A DNA stretch of 64,000 nucleotides. Origin: Pogonophryne albipinna. Lineage: Eukaryota; Chordata; Actinopteri; Perciformes; Artedidraconidae. This document shows, one piece after another, positions 13,997-25,518 of this stretch. Where the stretch lies: assembly GCA_028583405.1 (NCBI GenBank), contig CM053252.1, positions 34,616,763 through 34,680,762 on the forward strand, in the 5' to 3' direction. The notes under the pieces were generated by a model. It searched no databases. It was not told the origin of the DNA and saw only the letters and a list, made by a program, of their open reading frames with translations. Every line of letters starts with the position of its first letter. Position 1 is the stretch's first letter. A program made the translations under genes and the position numbers.

Positions 13997-14315
13997 AGAG
14001 TAACAGCTGGCGAAATTACAGCCTCGCCTACTGATTTCAAAGGTGTGCTCTAAAATGATATTTATAAATGACTATTATCATTATTATAAGCAAGACAATA
14101 AATGGCAAAGATATGTAGAAAATAAACGTATTTAAGATACGTTCATAAGAAATGTAACGTGGGAGAAAATATGTTTCTAGAAGATATGTAGAAAATAAAC
14201 GTATTTGAGATACGTTCATAAGAAACCTAACGTGGGAGAAAATACGTTTCTTGCTAAACGTAATTGAGAATGCAGTTTAGTTCTGTGGGAACGTAATTTT
14301 TAGGAGACAGGGTTG
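13997..14315. repeat. right terminal inverted repeat of the 11397-14315 element
   Basis: Inverted copy of 11397-11715, ending GGAGACAGGGTTG before the target duplication ATCAGAC. Confidence 0.85.
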
Positions 14316-14322
14316 ATCAGAC

Positions 14323-14732
14323 AACATGCTGTACACCTAATTTGTTGAAGAATATTTTAACCTGACAAAGCCATCTTTTGGCCGAGGAGTCATTGTTGTG
14401 CGCACTGTGTGTTGAGATGTCAGCAGTGAGGTGAGCATTCACGAACGTAGTTGTTCCATTCCATCATTGCTGTAAAACATGATTAACCCTCTAATACCAG
14501 CAGGATCGCCTGCAGCCCTTGACCACTTTACTTACTTTAAAAAGTCTGTAATGTACTTATTTCCGAGACACTGATATCATATGAAACTAGAACATCTTTG
14601 AGAATTCATTAGCACCTACCAAGTCATGGCTGAACAACACTTGAAAAAACTGACCATATTGGCCATGTTCACAGGAGTCCCATTGACTTCTTACCTCAGG
14701 ATATTTGAATGACAATGGGGTTTATGGATACC
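14323..14732. other. intergenic between two transposons
   Basis: About 400 bp with no gene or repeat recognised. It ends at the hAT target duplication CTCTAGCC. Confidence 0.5.
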
Positions 14733-14740
14733 CTCTAGCC

Positions 14741-17657
14741 CAGCTAACCCCAATTAGCGGCCTGCGGGCCAGATCCGGCCGACGAGATGCAAATGCATGG
14801 CCCTCGCTGATCTACTGGCATTCACTTGTTATAACGGTTTCGCTTTATTTTGACCTCCGTCGACACTCGTAAACCTGACCCTTGACCTTATCGCGTGCAT
14901 ATGCAAGACGTGCTTCACACGCTTGACTTACTCGTCACCACCTGGAATAGCGGCAAACACATATAAACAATAGCTCACCAGCTAGCCGCCTGACCAACAT
15001 GACACTAACGGACCGTGGATAACTCAAACCCAGGATGGAATTCGCTAAGAAGAGGAAGGTAGACCAGGAGAACCGTCAGTTCAAAACTGACTGGACTGAG
15101 AAGTATTGTTTTTTTTTACCGGACCACGCCAATGCTGAACCGGCTTGTTTGATTTGCATGCAGAATGTAGAATGAATCAAATCAGACAACATGAAGCGGC
15201 ACTTCACCTCTATTCATGCTGCCAGTTTTAATGCTAACTAGGCCTATCCAGAGAAATCCGACCAGCGCACACAAAAGATAGCAGGTTTGCTTGCATCATA
15301 CAAGCACTCTGTTTCCACAATGTCGAAAACAACATCGGCACAAGAGAGCGCAACAGCTGCCTCATTGCACGTCTCTTGGACGCTCGCAAGAGCCAAGAAG
15401 CCGTTTGCTGATGCCGAGTTAATTAAACGGTGTGCGATAGACATGGCTCGTGAAGTTTTAAATCCTGATGAAAAACAACAAAAAAAGGTTGTAGAGCTAC
15501 TAGAGCAGGTGCCGCTGTCGGCTAACACGGCAACCAGAAGAGTAGAGGTTTTAGCGGAGGAGTGTTTTTCCAGTCTACTCACGGATTTGAAGAAAACAGA
15601 GGCTATATCCCTAGCCATAGACTCGTCCTGTGACCGAACCGACATGGAACAGCTGTCTGTGTTCGTACGATTTTTTGATGGGAAGATATTCCGGGAAGAG
15701 CTGCTGTGTTTGCTTACTCTGCCCGGGCGCACGACCGAGGAAATAATCTTCCACGAGCTGACACACTTCTTCGAAAAGAATGGTTTGAATGTGAGTCAAA
15801 TCGTCTCTGTAGTAACCGACGGGGCTGCGTCGAAGGTTGGAAAGCACAAAGGCTTGGTAAGCAGGCTTTCCGCCGTTAACCCGGCGCTCCTGACATTTCA
15901 CTGCATCATTCATAAATCAGTGTTGTGCGCAAAATTGTGTGGAAAAATGAAAGAAACGATGGATACTGTGAAGAGACTGGTTAACTTTGTGCGTGAGAGC
16001 TCTAGTCTGCAGCATCGCCTTTTTAGATCATTGCTAGAGGAAATGTCTGCTGAACAAAAGGATCTCTTACTACTCAACGATGTTCGCTGGCTGAGCAAGG
16101 GCCGTGTGTTGGAGAGGGTGTGCGACCTGCGTGATGAACTGGTGTCGTTCTTATCAAGCCTGTAGAGCCAAAAAGCCCATGAGTGTTTTAGCTTTTTAAC
16201 TGACACCAAGGTGATAGCAGATGTTAATTTTTTGTGTGACATAATTTCTCATCAAAATCACCTTAACCTGCAGCTGCAAGGCAAGAACCACACTGTTGCT
16301 GAGATGTACGAGGCGGTTGAAGCTTTTCGGTCAAAGCTGCACCTTTTGGAGAGAGACATTCATGGGAGGAAGCTGCATTTTCCACGTCTGCGTGAGCACT
16401 GCAAGAAGAATGAAATGCCGGAAGATCCAGTAATGAAGGATTTTGTGTCAAAACTGGCAGAAAACTTCAAGGAGCGATTTGAAAGCTCCCCTAAAACCTC
16501 AGGTGACATCCTCCTCTTCCTCAGACAGCCGTTCTCTGTGTCAGCAGACGGGCAGTGGACTGGAGAGGCCAAAAGGCTGGTGCCTTCCATAGAAGAGGGA
16601 GCTCTTCAGATGGAGGTCTTAGAGATGGGAAGCTCTGAGTTGCTGAAAGCTCAACACAAGGATGCACCAGTGTGTGACTTTTGGATCAACGTGGTTCCCC
16701 AAGCTCGTTTCAAAAACACCAGAGCTATTGCTATGTTCCTACTCACAATGTTCCCCTCAACATACATCTGCGAATCAGCATTTTCTTCAATGAATGCTAT
16801 CAAAAGCCAGGACAGGAACAGACACTCCAGTGCACATCTTGGACAGTGCCTCAGGATTGCCACAACAGAATACAAGCCCAACATCAGACAGGTTGCCTCA
16901 TCCCGCCGCTCTCACTTCTCTCACTGATTGGTGAGTGAACAACATCAATTTATTTGTGCAATTTGTCAATTATATTGTGATATAATAATTATTAAGACAA
17001 AAATAACCATTTTATAGTTATATTTTATATATACATTAATCTCCTAAATAAAATGCTATGCAGCGTAATTAAAAAAACAATTAATAAAATGAGAGAGCAA
17101 AAACCTTGGATAATGCAGGGCTTTTAACAACAGCCCACAAACTGGTCAAATTGAATACAACATTAAAATAATATATTAAAAATAAAGTAAAACAAAAACA
17201 ATACTATTGTTATTTCCAGCCTGATATTATTTGGTACACATATTTAAAAATGTTAAAACTAATGCGGTGTATTTTGGTATGACATTATAAAAGTAACTAA
17301 CTGAAACAGTGTTTGCTGAATTGGATGTCGACCTGTCTGAGTATTTGATCAGAGTTCACTCTTATTGTTATGCCCCATCAGACCACGGCAAAATCATTTG
17401 TATTTGTTAAAGCATTTATGTATTATTATTGTTAATAAATGTTTGATTTCGTTCTAATTTTGTTTCAAGGATGCATTTTTCCTTTACTCTCAACACAGAG
17501 CTTGTTTAATTACTACTGCCACTACTACAACAATTATAATAGAGGTAACATCTGCACATAGTGTAAAACAACTTTTAGTGACACATAACATTTTGGCCCT
17601 TAGCTTGTCATGCTTGACAAAAATTGGCCCTTTGGTAAATATAATTGGGGAACCCTG
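14741..17657 (+). mobile_element. Charlie-like hAT DNA transposon, near full length
   Basis: The left end CAGCTAACCCCAATTA (14741) pairs with the right end TAATTGGGGAACCCTG (to 17657). The flanks are 8-bp duplications CTCTAGCC (14733-14740) and CTCTTGCC (17658-17665), with one mismatch and the TCTAG core favoured by hAT elements. The interior carries one transposase frame (15035-16927) and about 700 bp of AT-rich 3' region. Just inside each terminus are CGGGCC/GGCCC-type words seen in related fish hATs. Confidence 0.9.
15035..16927 (+). pseudogene. hAT (Charlie/ZBED-like) transposase, three in-frame stops
   Basis: A single frame of 631 codons from the ATG at 15035 to TGA at 16925-16927 is interrupted only by TGA 15173-15175, TAG 15239-15241 and TAG 16163-16165, with no frameshift seen. 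Domains in order: a BED-type finger (CLICMQN, then MKRHFTSIHA); the RNaseH-like core, with a first acidic site in ISLAIDSSCD, a second in VVTDGAASKVG, the CxxH-like FHCIIH, and the DVRWLSKGRVLERV block; and the C-terminal hAT dimerisation region (FPSTYICESAFSSMNAIKSQ, supplying the third acidic residue). The length fits hAT transposases. The protein would bind element ends and cut and paste them. The stops make it inactive unless the element has been trans-mobilised. Family resemblance is to Charlie/ZBED-type proteins. Confidence 0.88.
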
Positions 17658-17665
17658 CTCTTGCC

Positions 17666-18345
17666 TCTCCTTTACAGACATGCCCAAAAATCATGCATGA
17701 AGTGATTTTCACCGATTCTAATAATGTTCAAAGGACAATTGCAGTTCGGTCGGACAACAAATTTCAATGACAAACTATCAATCAATCAATAAACAGATCA
17801 ATAATAATTTAAATGTATAGCCCAATATTGGAAATGACCAATTTCCCCAAGGAGCTTTACAATCTGTACAACAGGGTTCCCCAAGCTTCAAATACCGCCG
17901 CCGATGGGAATACATTGCAATCAGTTGAAAGCTCTTTGCGTCCGTTTATGAAGCTGAAGGAGACTCAGTGCTTCACAACTGCACGCCAAAGGACCCTGAC
18001 CAAGCATCACTATTGAACTATCAGGGAGTGAGACTGTGTTGCTTCACGATGAGCCTTAGTCTTCATCATGTCTTCACAATGAGCCAGAGTCTTCACCATG
18101 AGCCTGAGTCTTCATCATGAGCCTGAGACTTCATCATGTCTTCACCGTGAGCCTGAAACTTCAGAGGTTCCCTGTGCTGTAGAGGAGGTTTCTTCCTTGT
18201 CCCTGTGTCTAAGACGATGTGCCTATGAGGCTGTGTCCCTGTTGCTCGAAGGACTTTTATTGCACCTTTTTTATTCAACATGCAACGAAACCTACCCCCC
18301 TGGGATTAGTAAAGTATATTTGATTGATCGACTTCAATTGGTTAC
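17666..18345. repeat. dispersed-repeat fragments and short imperfect tandem
   Basis: The CAATCAATCAATAA run and TATAGCCCAATATT, then GGAGCTTTACAATCTGTACA (to about 17870), form a repeat signature common in fish. At 18040-18165 an imperfect unit of about 25 bp (ATGAGCCTGAGTCTTCATC and variants) recurs several times. Near 18245-18345 a TTTATTGCACC ... GGGATTAGTAAAGTATAT end resembles a LINE-type tail. Exact element boundaries are not resolved. Confidence 0.5.
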
Positions 18346-20610
18346 ATAAGGTGAATTAGTTGTAGAAGTGGGCCTTAAAATGGAAGCATTCCCATGTTTT
18401 GCTGTACATTTCAAATCCATTGGATTGTGGTATTTATAATGTCAAAGAAAATATAACCTTCAATCATTTCAATACATGCACCATAAAAACACCAAAAGAT
18501 ATCCTAGCAGCAAACCAGGACACTGAGGTGGAACACTGACCATTTGTCTTTGTGGCCTCCCCTCGCTTTTATATACAATAAATTACTTTCTGGGGAAATC
18601 TAACCGCCTATCTACTCCATTATAAACTTTGGCAAGGGTAAAAAAGGGAATTACTGTCTAATTAATTATTTCCAGCTTTTGTTTCTAATTAAATGCATGG
18701 TTAGTCTACTCTGTTAAGGTGGGTGTGTCGCAACAATGCTGTTTTACTAGTGCAGACACACTCGGTGAGCCGGGCTATGACTGTCACACCCACACATCTA
18801 TAACAAACATGATTCAGAGTAGCAGAACAAAGGGAACTTTAGAAAAGGAAAAGTAAAGGAAAGTTCTTGCTGTGAAATCTGCACACATTGTGGTTGTTTA
18901 ATAAAGTGAACAGTGGAGTGATGGAGCCCCATTGCTTGCCAGATTGTGTGTGTTTACTAGACATGTTTTTGCAAAGCAGCATCGAATGATATGAAATGTG
19001 TTTGCGCATGTCTCCACCCCTGCAGCTGCGCGTGCCTCCAGAACACCAAGCTATACTTATTAGACTTACCAGGAGCCAGAAAAGGGACCCCGAACCATGT
19101 GCTATCTCCTAACTATGATTAATGACTGCAAACTGTCATGCATGCATCAAGAACAGAGCCATACATCATGTAATAACTACAGCTGGCAAACACTGACAAG
19201 TACACTGAAGCCATGTAGCAGCATAGACCCAATAGCACGTTTCAATGTTCAAGCTATTTTGATTTAATATTCAAATATGTGTGTTGGAAAAATATTCAAT
19301 ATGTACTATTTTGGCAAAATAAAAAGCAAGAACAGAAAGCGTGCATGGATGCATGCACACAGACACTCAGACACACATACCTATTGTGGTGTAATCCGTC
19401 ATCTTGCCTATGGTCTTAATTCCTGTTAACTGCATGGTTGCATGCCGCTGCATCGTTCATTCTAATGGAATTGAATAACAGAGCTGCTTGGCTGCACCTG
19501 CTTTGATTGGAATGATTTTTTTTATTTTTAAACAGCATTATTCAGGCCAATTTTTCTCAGCTTTAAGACAACGTGTGGCTCAAGTGTAAGTCAGTTTCCC
19601 CCTTCGTAGCTATGCAAAACATATAAATACGTACAGACAAATGTCCCCCAACTGAGTTTAATGTACCAAATAAAAGTTAGATATTCAGTTTAAAATATTA
19701 CATGTGTATTTATGGTTCAATGCGTTCGGGATTAAATGGGATATTATATGTTATATCTTGATTTCCAAGTTCCCCTTTACTTGGAGTTACTTCATGTCGG
19801 CATATGTCCTTATGGGTTAGCAAACTTTCACATAGAGGTTTATTATTTGTTCGAGGCTTACATGACATCTCTGGGAAGAATCAAATGGATAATCAATTAA
19901 TAATGTAATAATAAGACAGCATATCATCTACTCACTCGATAGGTGGGTTTATTTTAAATTGAATGAATACATTAATTTGTTGTTGACAATTATTCCTATT
20001 ATTATACTGTTAATCCTACTGTACATGGAGGATTTCTATTAGTGCCCAACATGTTAGATTTCTAAAAAAAGAAAATGTGTCCCGTTGGCCACATGCACCT
20101 GTCCTTGAACTCACATTACAATGTTATTCAGGTATCATGCCCTAACACACAACACATAAGGGGATGTCAACATTATTTGCTTCAGATCAATCAAGAAATG
20201 TTTTTTAATCATAAATAATCATGCATGCTTTGCAAAACATTCCTACTTCAGGTCTTTCCCAAAAAATAAACGTATGTATGTTTAGTTTAGGTTTGTTTAA
20301 TGTAAATAATCAACCCCCAGGTTATGAAAACAAGTCCAACCCTTTTAAACATCATCCGGGTCGTGTCCCATGTCTCACTTGCACCACCTCTCTAGACCTC
20401 GGCCTGGGTTTTAAACACTTTTAAGGACACTTGGTTGACTTGAAAATATTTTCCATCCCTACCCGTGTGTATTTTAGATTTAACATTTTACATATTTTAT
20501 AATTTATATATTTTATACTTTGTATATTATATTTTATAGCTCTATATATTATATGTTATGTTATCTTGTATCATTTGGGTTGATGTGATTTTTTTACCAG
20601 CACTTTATTT
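18346..20610. other. intergenic, no gene seen
   Basis: AT-rich unique-looking sequence. A possible TTTGCGCATG/CTGCGCGTGC patch near 19005-19035 stands out slightly. No coding frame with domains. Confidence 0.5.
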
Positions 20611-20696
20611 GGTACCACTTTACAATAAGACTAGGGTTTACTAAGAGTTTGTAATTCAGTTATTAATTAGATTTTGAACACTTTATAAATCCTTAA
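20611..20696. mobile_element. left remnant of a dispersed repeat split by an L2 insertion
   Basis: Starts GGTACCACTTTACAATAAG, a terminus typical of dispersed fish repeats, and runs into CTTTATAAATCCTTAA. The same 12 bp (ATAAATCCTTAA) reappear at 25952-25963, where the repeat continues. It was therefore interrupted by the L2. Confidence 0.65.
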
Positions 20697-21590
20697 ATCC
20701 CTATGCAATCTGGATTCAGATCAAAGCACAGTACTGTGACTGCCAGTCTGAAAGTCTTAGATGATATTAAGGCTGCTTTGGATAAAAACATCTGTTTGTG
20801 TTGCATTGTTTATTGACCTAGCCAAAGCATTTGACACTGTAGATCACCACATTATGTCTAATGTTATGTTGGTGTCTTGTTTCGGTCATAATACCATTTG
20901 CTGGTTTCAGAGTTATCTAACCGACCGTACTCAATGCGTCAGGTTGGTATAGTACTGTCTCTGACCCTGTCACCTTGGAGAAGGGCTCTATGTTGGGGCC
21001 CTTGCTCTTTTTATTATCTGTAAACAATATTTGTAATCAGATGCAATTTTCTACCTATCATATGTATATGCTGATGACACTATTGTATATTCATGTGCTC
21101 CTTCTCTGGATATGGCCGTTTCCAATTTAAAATCTGATTTTATCACGCTGCAGCATGCACTTCTTGATTCAAAACTGCTATTGTACAGTAAGAAAACCAA
21201 AGCAATGCTTTTTGCTCCCAAGTCAGCGTACTCTTGCCTCTCCATTGACACCCTTGATGGTGTCTCCGTTGAGTTATGCCTACAAAAATTTGGGCTTTTG
21301 GTTGGACAGAAATCTAAACTTTAAACACCACATTGAAGTTCTAACTAAGAAATTGAAATTCACTCTTGGCTTCCTTTTCAGACTTAAATGTTGCTTTTCA
21401 ACTTCATCCCGTAAAAGGTTGGTCTCTGGCTTATTCCTGTCCCAGCTTGACTACGGTGATACAATTTATAGATTTGCCTGTCCCACTGTGTTGGCCAAAC
21501 TTGACCCACTCTACCAATGTCTACCATGCTGCACTGCGTTATATATCAAATGCACCCTATAGGACTCATCATTGCAAACTGTATAGCAGG
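20697..21590 (+). pseudogene. L2 reverse transcriptase fragment
   Basis: It reads MQSGFRSKHSTVTASLKVLD, then, after a frameshift near 20790, ALFIDLAKAFDTVDHH, WFQSYLTDRTQCV, GPLLFLL, and YADDTIVYS (the catalytic YADD at 21067-21078). Further frames give LDYGDTIY and LYQCLPCCTALYI-type thumb sequence. Several frameshifts and stops make it inactive. It belongs to the CR1/L2 group of non-LTR retrotransposons, which reverse-transcribe RNA at nicked target DNA. Confidence 0.85.
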
Positions 21591-21714
21591 GATCACCAAC
21601 TACATTTGTCCAAGGGCCAAAATGTATCCAATAGACACTATCGCGGGCCGGGGGGGTACAGGTACTGCATAAAGCTTAGCAGACTCTTCACGCTAACGAA
21701 GGATCACTTCTAGG

Positions 21715-22643
21715 CAGGGTTGGGAGGGTTACTTTGTAAATGTAATCAGTTACTGATTACTGAATACATGCTCTAAAAGTAATCAGAATACAGTTACAGT
21801 TTTGTGTCTTATAAAAGTAACGTGTTCAGTTTACTTTTAGAATACTTTTGGAATACTTTCTTTTTCCATAACAGATGGGTATGTTTTGGTGAGCAGGAGA
21901 CACTTGTTTTACTGTTTTAATGGCTTATCAAGAACTCAAACACAACATCTTGGTGTCATTCTGGACAGCTCCCTCTCATCTGCACCCCACATACAAAACA
22001 TCACCCGGACTGCATTCTCCTACTGTAAACCTTTCCTTAGAATATGTTATGAATTGTAAGGTGTCCTTGGGTGCTTTGAAAGGTGCCCCTAAATAGAATG
22101 AATTATCATTCTTATTTATTATTATTATCTGAAACGATGTAATAACTTTTAAAACTTGTTCCAGTCACTTGCCCCATGCATTCAGCAGCAGCAGGCCATT
22201 CACTTTGATTTGATCCCGTTATAAATGTCATCATTTCGACAATAAAGAAATGCTACATCAACGTTATCTTGCACATTTTATCTAACCATCTCCGTTTCTA
22301 ACTTTCAATATATTTTAAAAGAGATCTCTCTCTCTCTCATCTGCGTGCGGGGGCGGGGCCTCACAGACACCCTGCATCTCTCTCTCGCTCACAGACATGC
22401 TGCAACGCTGTGCAGTGTGCACACAGTTCTGCCGGTAATGAATATTACATTTTGTGAGGAAACTTTTCCACCAATAATTCCAATAAGTATTCCAAAATGT
22501 ATTCACTTCAGGTTTACGAAAGTAACTGTAATCAGATTACTCGTTTTTCAAATGTAACGCCAGCTGAATACAGTTAGCCTACTTGATTTTTGTATTCTGA
22601 TTACGTAACGCCGTTACATATATTCCGTTACAACCCAACCCTG
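21715..22643. mobile_element. non-autonomous hAT nested inside the previous hAT
   Basis: It starts CAGGGTTGGGAGGGTTAC and ends TTACAACCCAACCCTG. The exact 8-bp duplication CTTCTAGG is at 21707-21714 and 22644-22651. The subterminal GTAATC/GATTAC words are repeated at both ends. It contains a LINE scrap (about 21925-22130) and no transposase. Confidence 0.92.
21925..22130 (+). mobile_element. LINE 3' fragment inside the nested hAT
   Basis: The frame LGVILDSSLSSAPHIQNITR, then TAFSYCK, matches the late reverse-transcriptase region of L2/CR1 LINEs. It jumps directly to a tail with GTGCTTTGAAAGGTGCCCC and ATTATTATT repeats, so an internal deletion has joined coding and tail parts. Confidence 0.6.
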
Positions 22644-23031
22644 CTTCTAGGCTACTGTCCCGCAGCTCCTGCCTCTCTGTTGGACTCTGTCGCAGCAGGG
22701 CTGCTGCTGTGGTGCGGAGCGCACAAAGCAGACTCTTCACAACTAAGGATCACTTCTTCTTCTTCAAGGAAGGGAAGGTCTCGCAGTACGCAGTCTACTG
22801 TCCCGCCTCTCTGTTGGACTCCGGTACTGCACCTTACTCTCGAGACGTTGTAAAAAAAAAATGGGTGGGGGGCGAACGCAGTAACCACTCCGCCAACGCC
22901 ACAGTCACCCCCGTCGTGCGGGCCGGATGAGAATGTCTGGCGGGCCGGATGTGGCCCGCGGGCCGCCAGTTGGTGGTCACTGCTGTATAGCCTAACTGGA
23001 TGGTCCTCACTTACTTGCTTGGCTCTTTTGC

Positions 23032-23077
23032 AAAAACAATGCTGCATCCTACCCATGTAGGATGCAGCATTGTTTTT
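23032..23077. repeat. perfect inverted repeat, 21-bp arms, 4-nt loop
   Basis: The arms are 23032-23052 and 23057-23077, complementary at every position, with CCAT between. It lies in the L2(+) coding remnant just before the opposite-strand L2 insertion. Confidence 0.9.
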
Positions 23078-23089
23078 TATTAATGTATA

Positions 23090-25515
23090 AGGCAAGGCAA
23101 GGCAAGGCAAGTTTATTTATATAGCACTTTTCAACACAAGGCAATTCAAAGTGCTTTACAAAAAATGAAAGACATTAAGAAAATGGCATTTAAAATCAGT
23201 CATTAAAAAGAAAAGCGAATAAAATAAACATTAAAAGAAAAAAATACATGATTAAAAGTTACAGTGCATTTTAAGATATGAATAGTTCAATTAAAAGCAG
23301 CGACAAAAAGAAAAGTCTTCAGCCTGGATTTAAAAGTAGTCAGAGTTGCAGCGGACCTGCAGGTTTCTGGGAGTTTGTTCCAGATATTTGGAGCATAATA
23401 ACTAAACGCTGCTTCTCCATGTTTAGTTCTGACTCTGGGGACAGAAAGCTGACCAGTCCCTGAAGACCTGAGAGATCTGGATGGTTCATAATTTAGCAGG
23501 AGGTCAGAAATGTATTTTGGGCCTAAACCATTCAGTGCTTTATAAACCAGCAGCAGTATTTTGAAATCTATTCTTTGACACACAGGAAGCCAGTGTAAAG
23601 ACTTCAGAACAGGAGTGATGTGATCCACTTTCTTAGTGTTAGTGAGGACTCGAGCAGCGGCGTTCTGAATCAGCTGCAGCTTTCTAATATATTTTTTAGT
23701 GAGACCTGTGAAGACACCATTACAGTAGTCGAGTCTACTGAAGATAAAAGCATGGACAAGTTTTTCCAAATCCTGCTGTGACATTAGTCTTTTAACCCTA
23801 GATATATTCTTTAGGTGATAGTAGGCTGATTTAGTAACTGTTTTAATATGACTGTTGAAACTCAGGTCAGAGTCCATGACTACACCTAGATTTCTGGCTT
23901 TATCTGTTGTTTTGAACATTGCAGACTGAAGCTCAGCGCTAACTTTTATACGTTCTGCCTTGGCTCCAAAAACCATTACCTCAGTTTTATCTTTGTTTAA
24001 TTGGAGAAAGTTCTGACACATCCAGTCATTGATTTGTTCAATGCACTTACTCAGTGTTTGAATTGGAGCATAGTCTCCTGGTGAAATTGTTACATAAATT
24101 TGTGTGTCATCCGCATAGCTATGGTAACTTATTTTGTTGTTCTTCATTATCTGAGCCAGTGGTAGCATGTAGACGTTAAAGAGAAGAGGCCCCAAGATGG
24201 AGCCTTGAGGTACCCCACATGTCATATTTGTCAACTCAGATGTGTATTTACCTATAGAAACAAAGTTGTTTCTGTCCTTTAAGTAGGATTCAAACCAATT
24301 TAGAACTGTTTCCGAAAGTCCCACCCAGTTTTCCAGTCGGTCTAGTAATATGTTGTGGTCAACAGTGTCAAACGCAGCACTGAGATCTAATAATACTAAC
24401 ACTGAAGTTCTGCCACTGTCTGTGTTTAAGTGGATGTCATTAAAGACCTTTACAAGAGCAGTCTCAGTGCTGTGGTTTGGACGAAAGCCTGACTGGAACA
24501 CATCCAAACAGTTATTTAAATGCAAGAAATTACTCAACTGTTGAAAAACAACTTTTTCAATGATTTTACCTAGAAATGGGAGGTTTGATATGGGCCTTTA
24601 ATTGTTCATTACTGAAGCATCTAGATTATTCTTATTTAAGAGCGGTTTAATGACTGCAGTTTTCAGGGCCTGTGGAAAAATACCTGTGTGAAGAGATTTG
24701 TTTACTATATGAAGTAGATCTGAGGCCATGCAAGGCAAAACATCTTTGAAAAATCCTGTTGGAATAATATCAAGGCAGCAGGAGGAGGATTTCAGAAGTT
24801 GTATAATGTCCTCTAGGTTTTTATCATTAATCTGATGGAATTGTGTCATGGTGTTTGAATTGATGTTAAGTGGACACAGAGACAACACATTTGCTGTTCC
24901 TGATGCAGAGGCACTGACTGCTTGTCTGATTTTCTGAATTTTGTCAGTGAAAAAGGAGGCAAAATCATTGCACGCCCTGGTGGATAGAAATTCAGAGGCT
25001 ACTGACACTGGGGGGTTCGTTAGTCTGTCGACGGTAGCAAATAAGGCACGTGCGTTGTTTTTGTTTTTGGTAATGATGTCAGAGAAGAACGATTGTCGTG
25101 CGTTTTTCAATTCCAAATTATAAAGGCCAAGTCTCTCTTTATAGATTTCAAAGTGAACCTGGAGATTTGTTTTTCGCCACCTGCGTTCAGCCTTTCGACA
25201 TTCTCTTTTTTCTGTTTTCACGGTCATGGCCTTTCTCCATGGAGATATTTTCTTAACAGACACTTCCTTTACCTTAGTTGGAGCAATGGCATCTATAACA
25301 TTTTTAATTTTTGAATTAAAATGATCTACTAGCTCATTTACTGAGATGTTAGCAGGGGCAAGTGTGGAAGAAAAATTCTGAGTAAACATTTCCCTAGCGT
25401 TTTCAGTTAAATATCGCTTTGTGGTTATCTCTTTTTGAACATTTTTGTGAACAGAAATAGAGCTCTCAAAGAAAACACAGGAATGGTCAGCCATTTTAGG
25501 TAAGCTTCCACTGTA
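23090..25515 (-). mobile_element. 5'-truncated L2-type LINE on the minus strand, inserted in the L2(+)
   Basis: On the minus strand it ends GTGCTATATAAATAAACTTG followed by several GCCTT units at 23091-23110. Coding sequence covers the linker and reverse transcriptase, but the endonuclease domain expected upstream is absent, because L2(+) sequence resumes at about 25516. A clear target duplication was not identified. A solo tail of the same family lies at 5839-6019. Confidence 0.85.
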
Positions 25516-25518
25516 CAT
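23287..25518 (-). pseudogene. L2 ORF2 (reverse transcriptase), single premature stop, 5' truncated
   Basis: One frame of about 744 codons runs from 25518 to 23287, broken only by TAA at 24600-24598 in a conserved NN-Y-RPISNLPFLGK context where Y is expected. Visible motifs: LLDLSAAFDTVDHNIL (RT motif A), GVPQGSILGPLLF (motif B), SYADDTQIYV (catalytic YADD), RLDYCNGVFTGL, LHWLPVCQRIDFKILLLVYK and the NIWNKLPE C-terminal signature. The N-terminal APE endonuclease is missing, so this copy could not mobilise itself. The small number of lesions suggests a young insertion, consistent with its lying inside an older L2. Confidence 0.9.

Larger units (their letters stand above)
11397..14315. mobile_element. 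long-TIR DNA transposon with 7-bp target duplication (copy 1), possibly P/THAP superfamily
   Basis: The terminal inverted repeats 11397-11715 and 13997-14315 are each 319 bp and begin CAACCCTGTCTCC. The 7-bp target duplication ATCAGAC lies at 11390-11396 and 14316-14322. Each arm contains a tandemly repeated ACGTTC-rich unit. The interior holds a THAP-like zinc-finger remnant (13870-13965, minus) and a piece of a fish hAT near 13210-13350. Much of the interior is shared, in opposite orientation, with the element at 27428-31102. P-superfamily elements encode THAP domains and make 7-8 bp duplications, so that class is the best guess. MULE-like or other classes are not excluded. Confidence 0.7.
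21587..22982. mobile_element. non-autonomous hAT (Charlie-like) inserted in the L2
   Basis: The termini CAGGGATCACCAACT and AGTTGGTGGTCACTG are inverted. The 8-bp duplication CTGTATAG is exact at 21579-21586 and 22983-22990. Both ends carry the GGGCC/GGCCCGCGGGCC words of this hAT group. No transposase is left. It is itself interrupted at 21715-22643. Confidence 0.9.
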
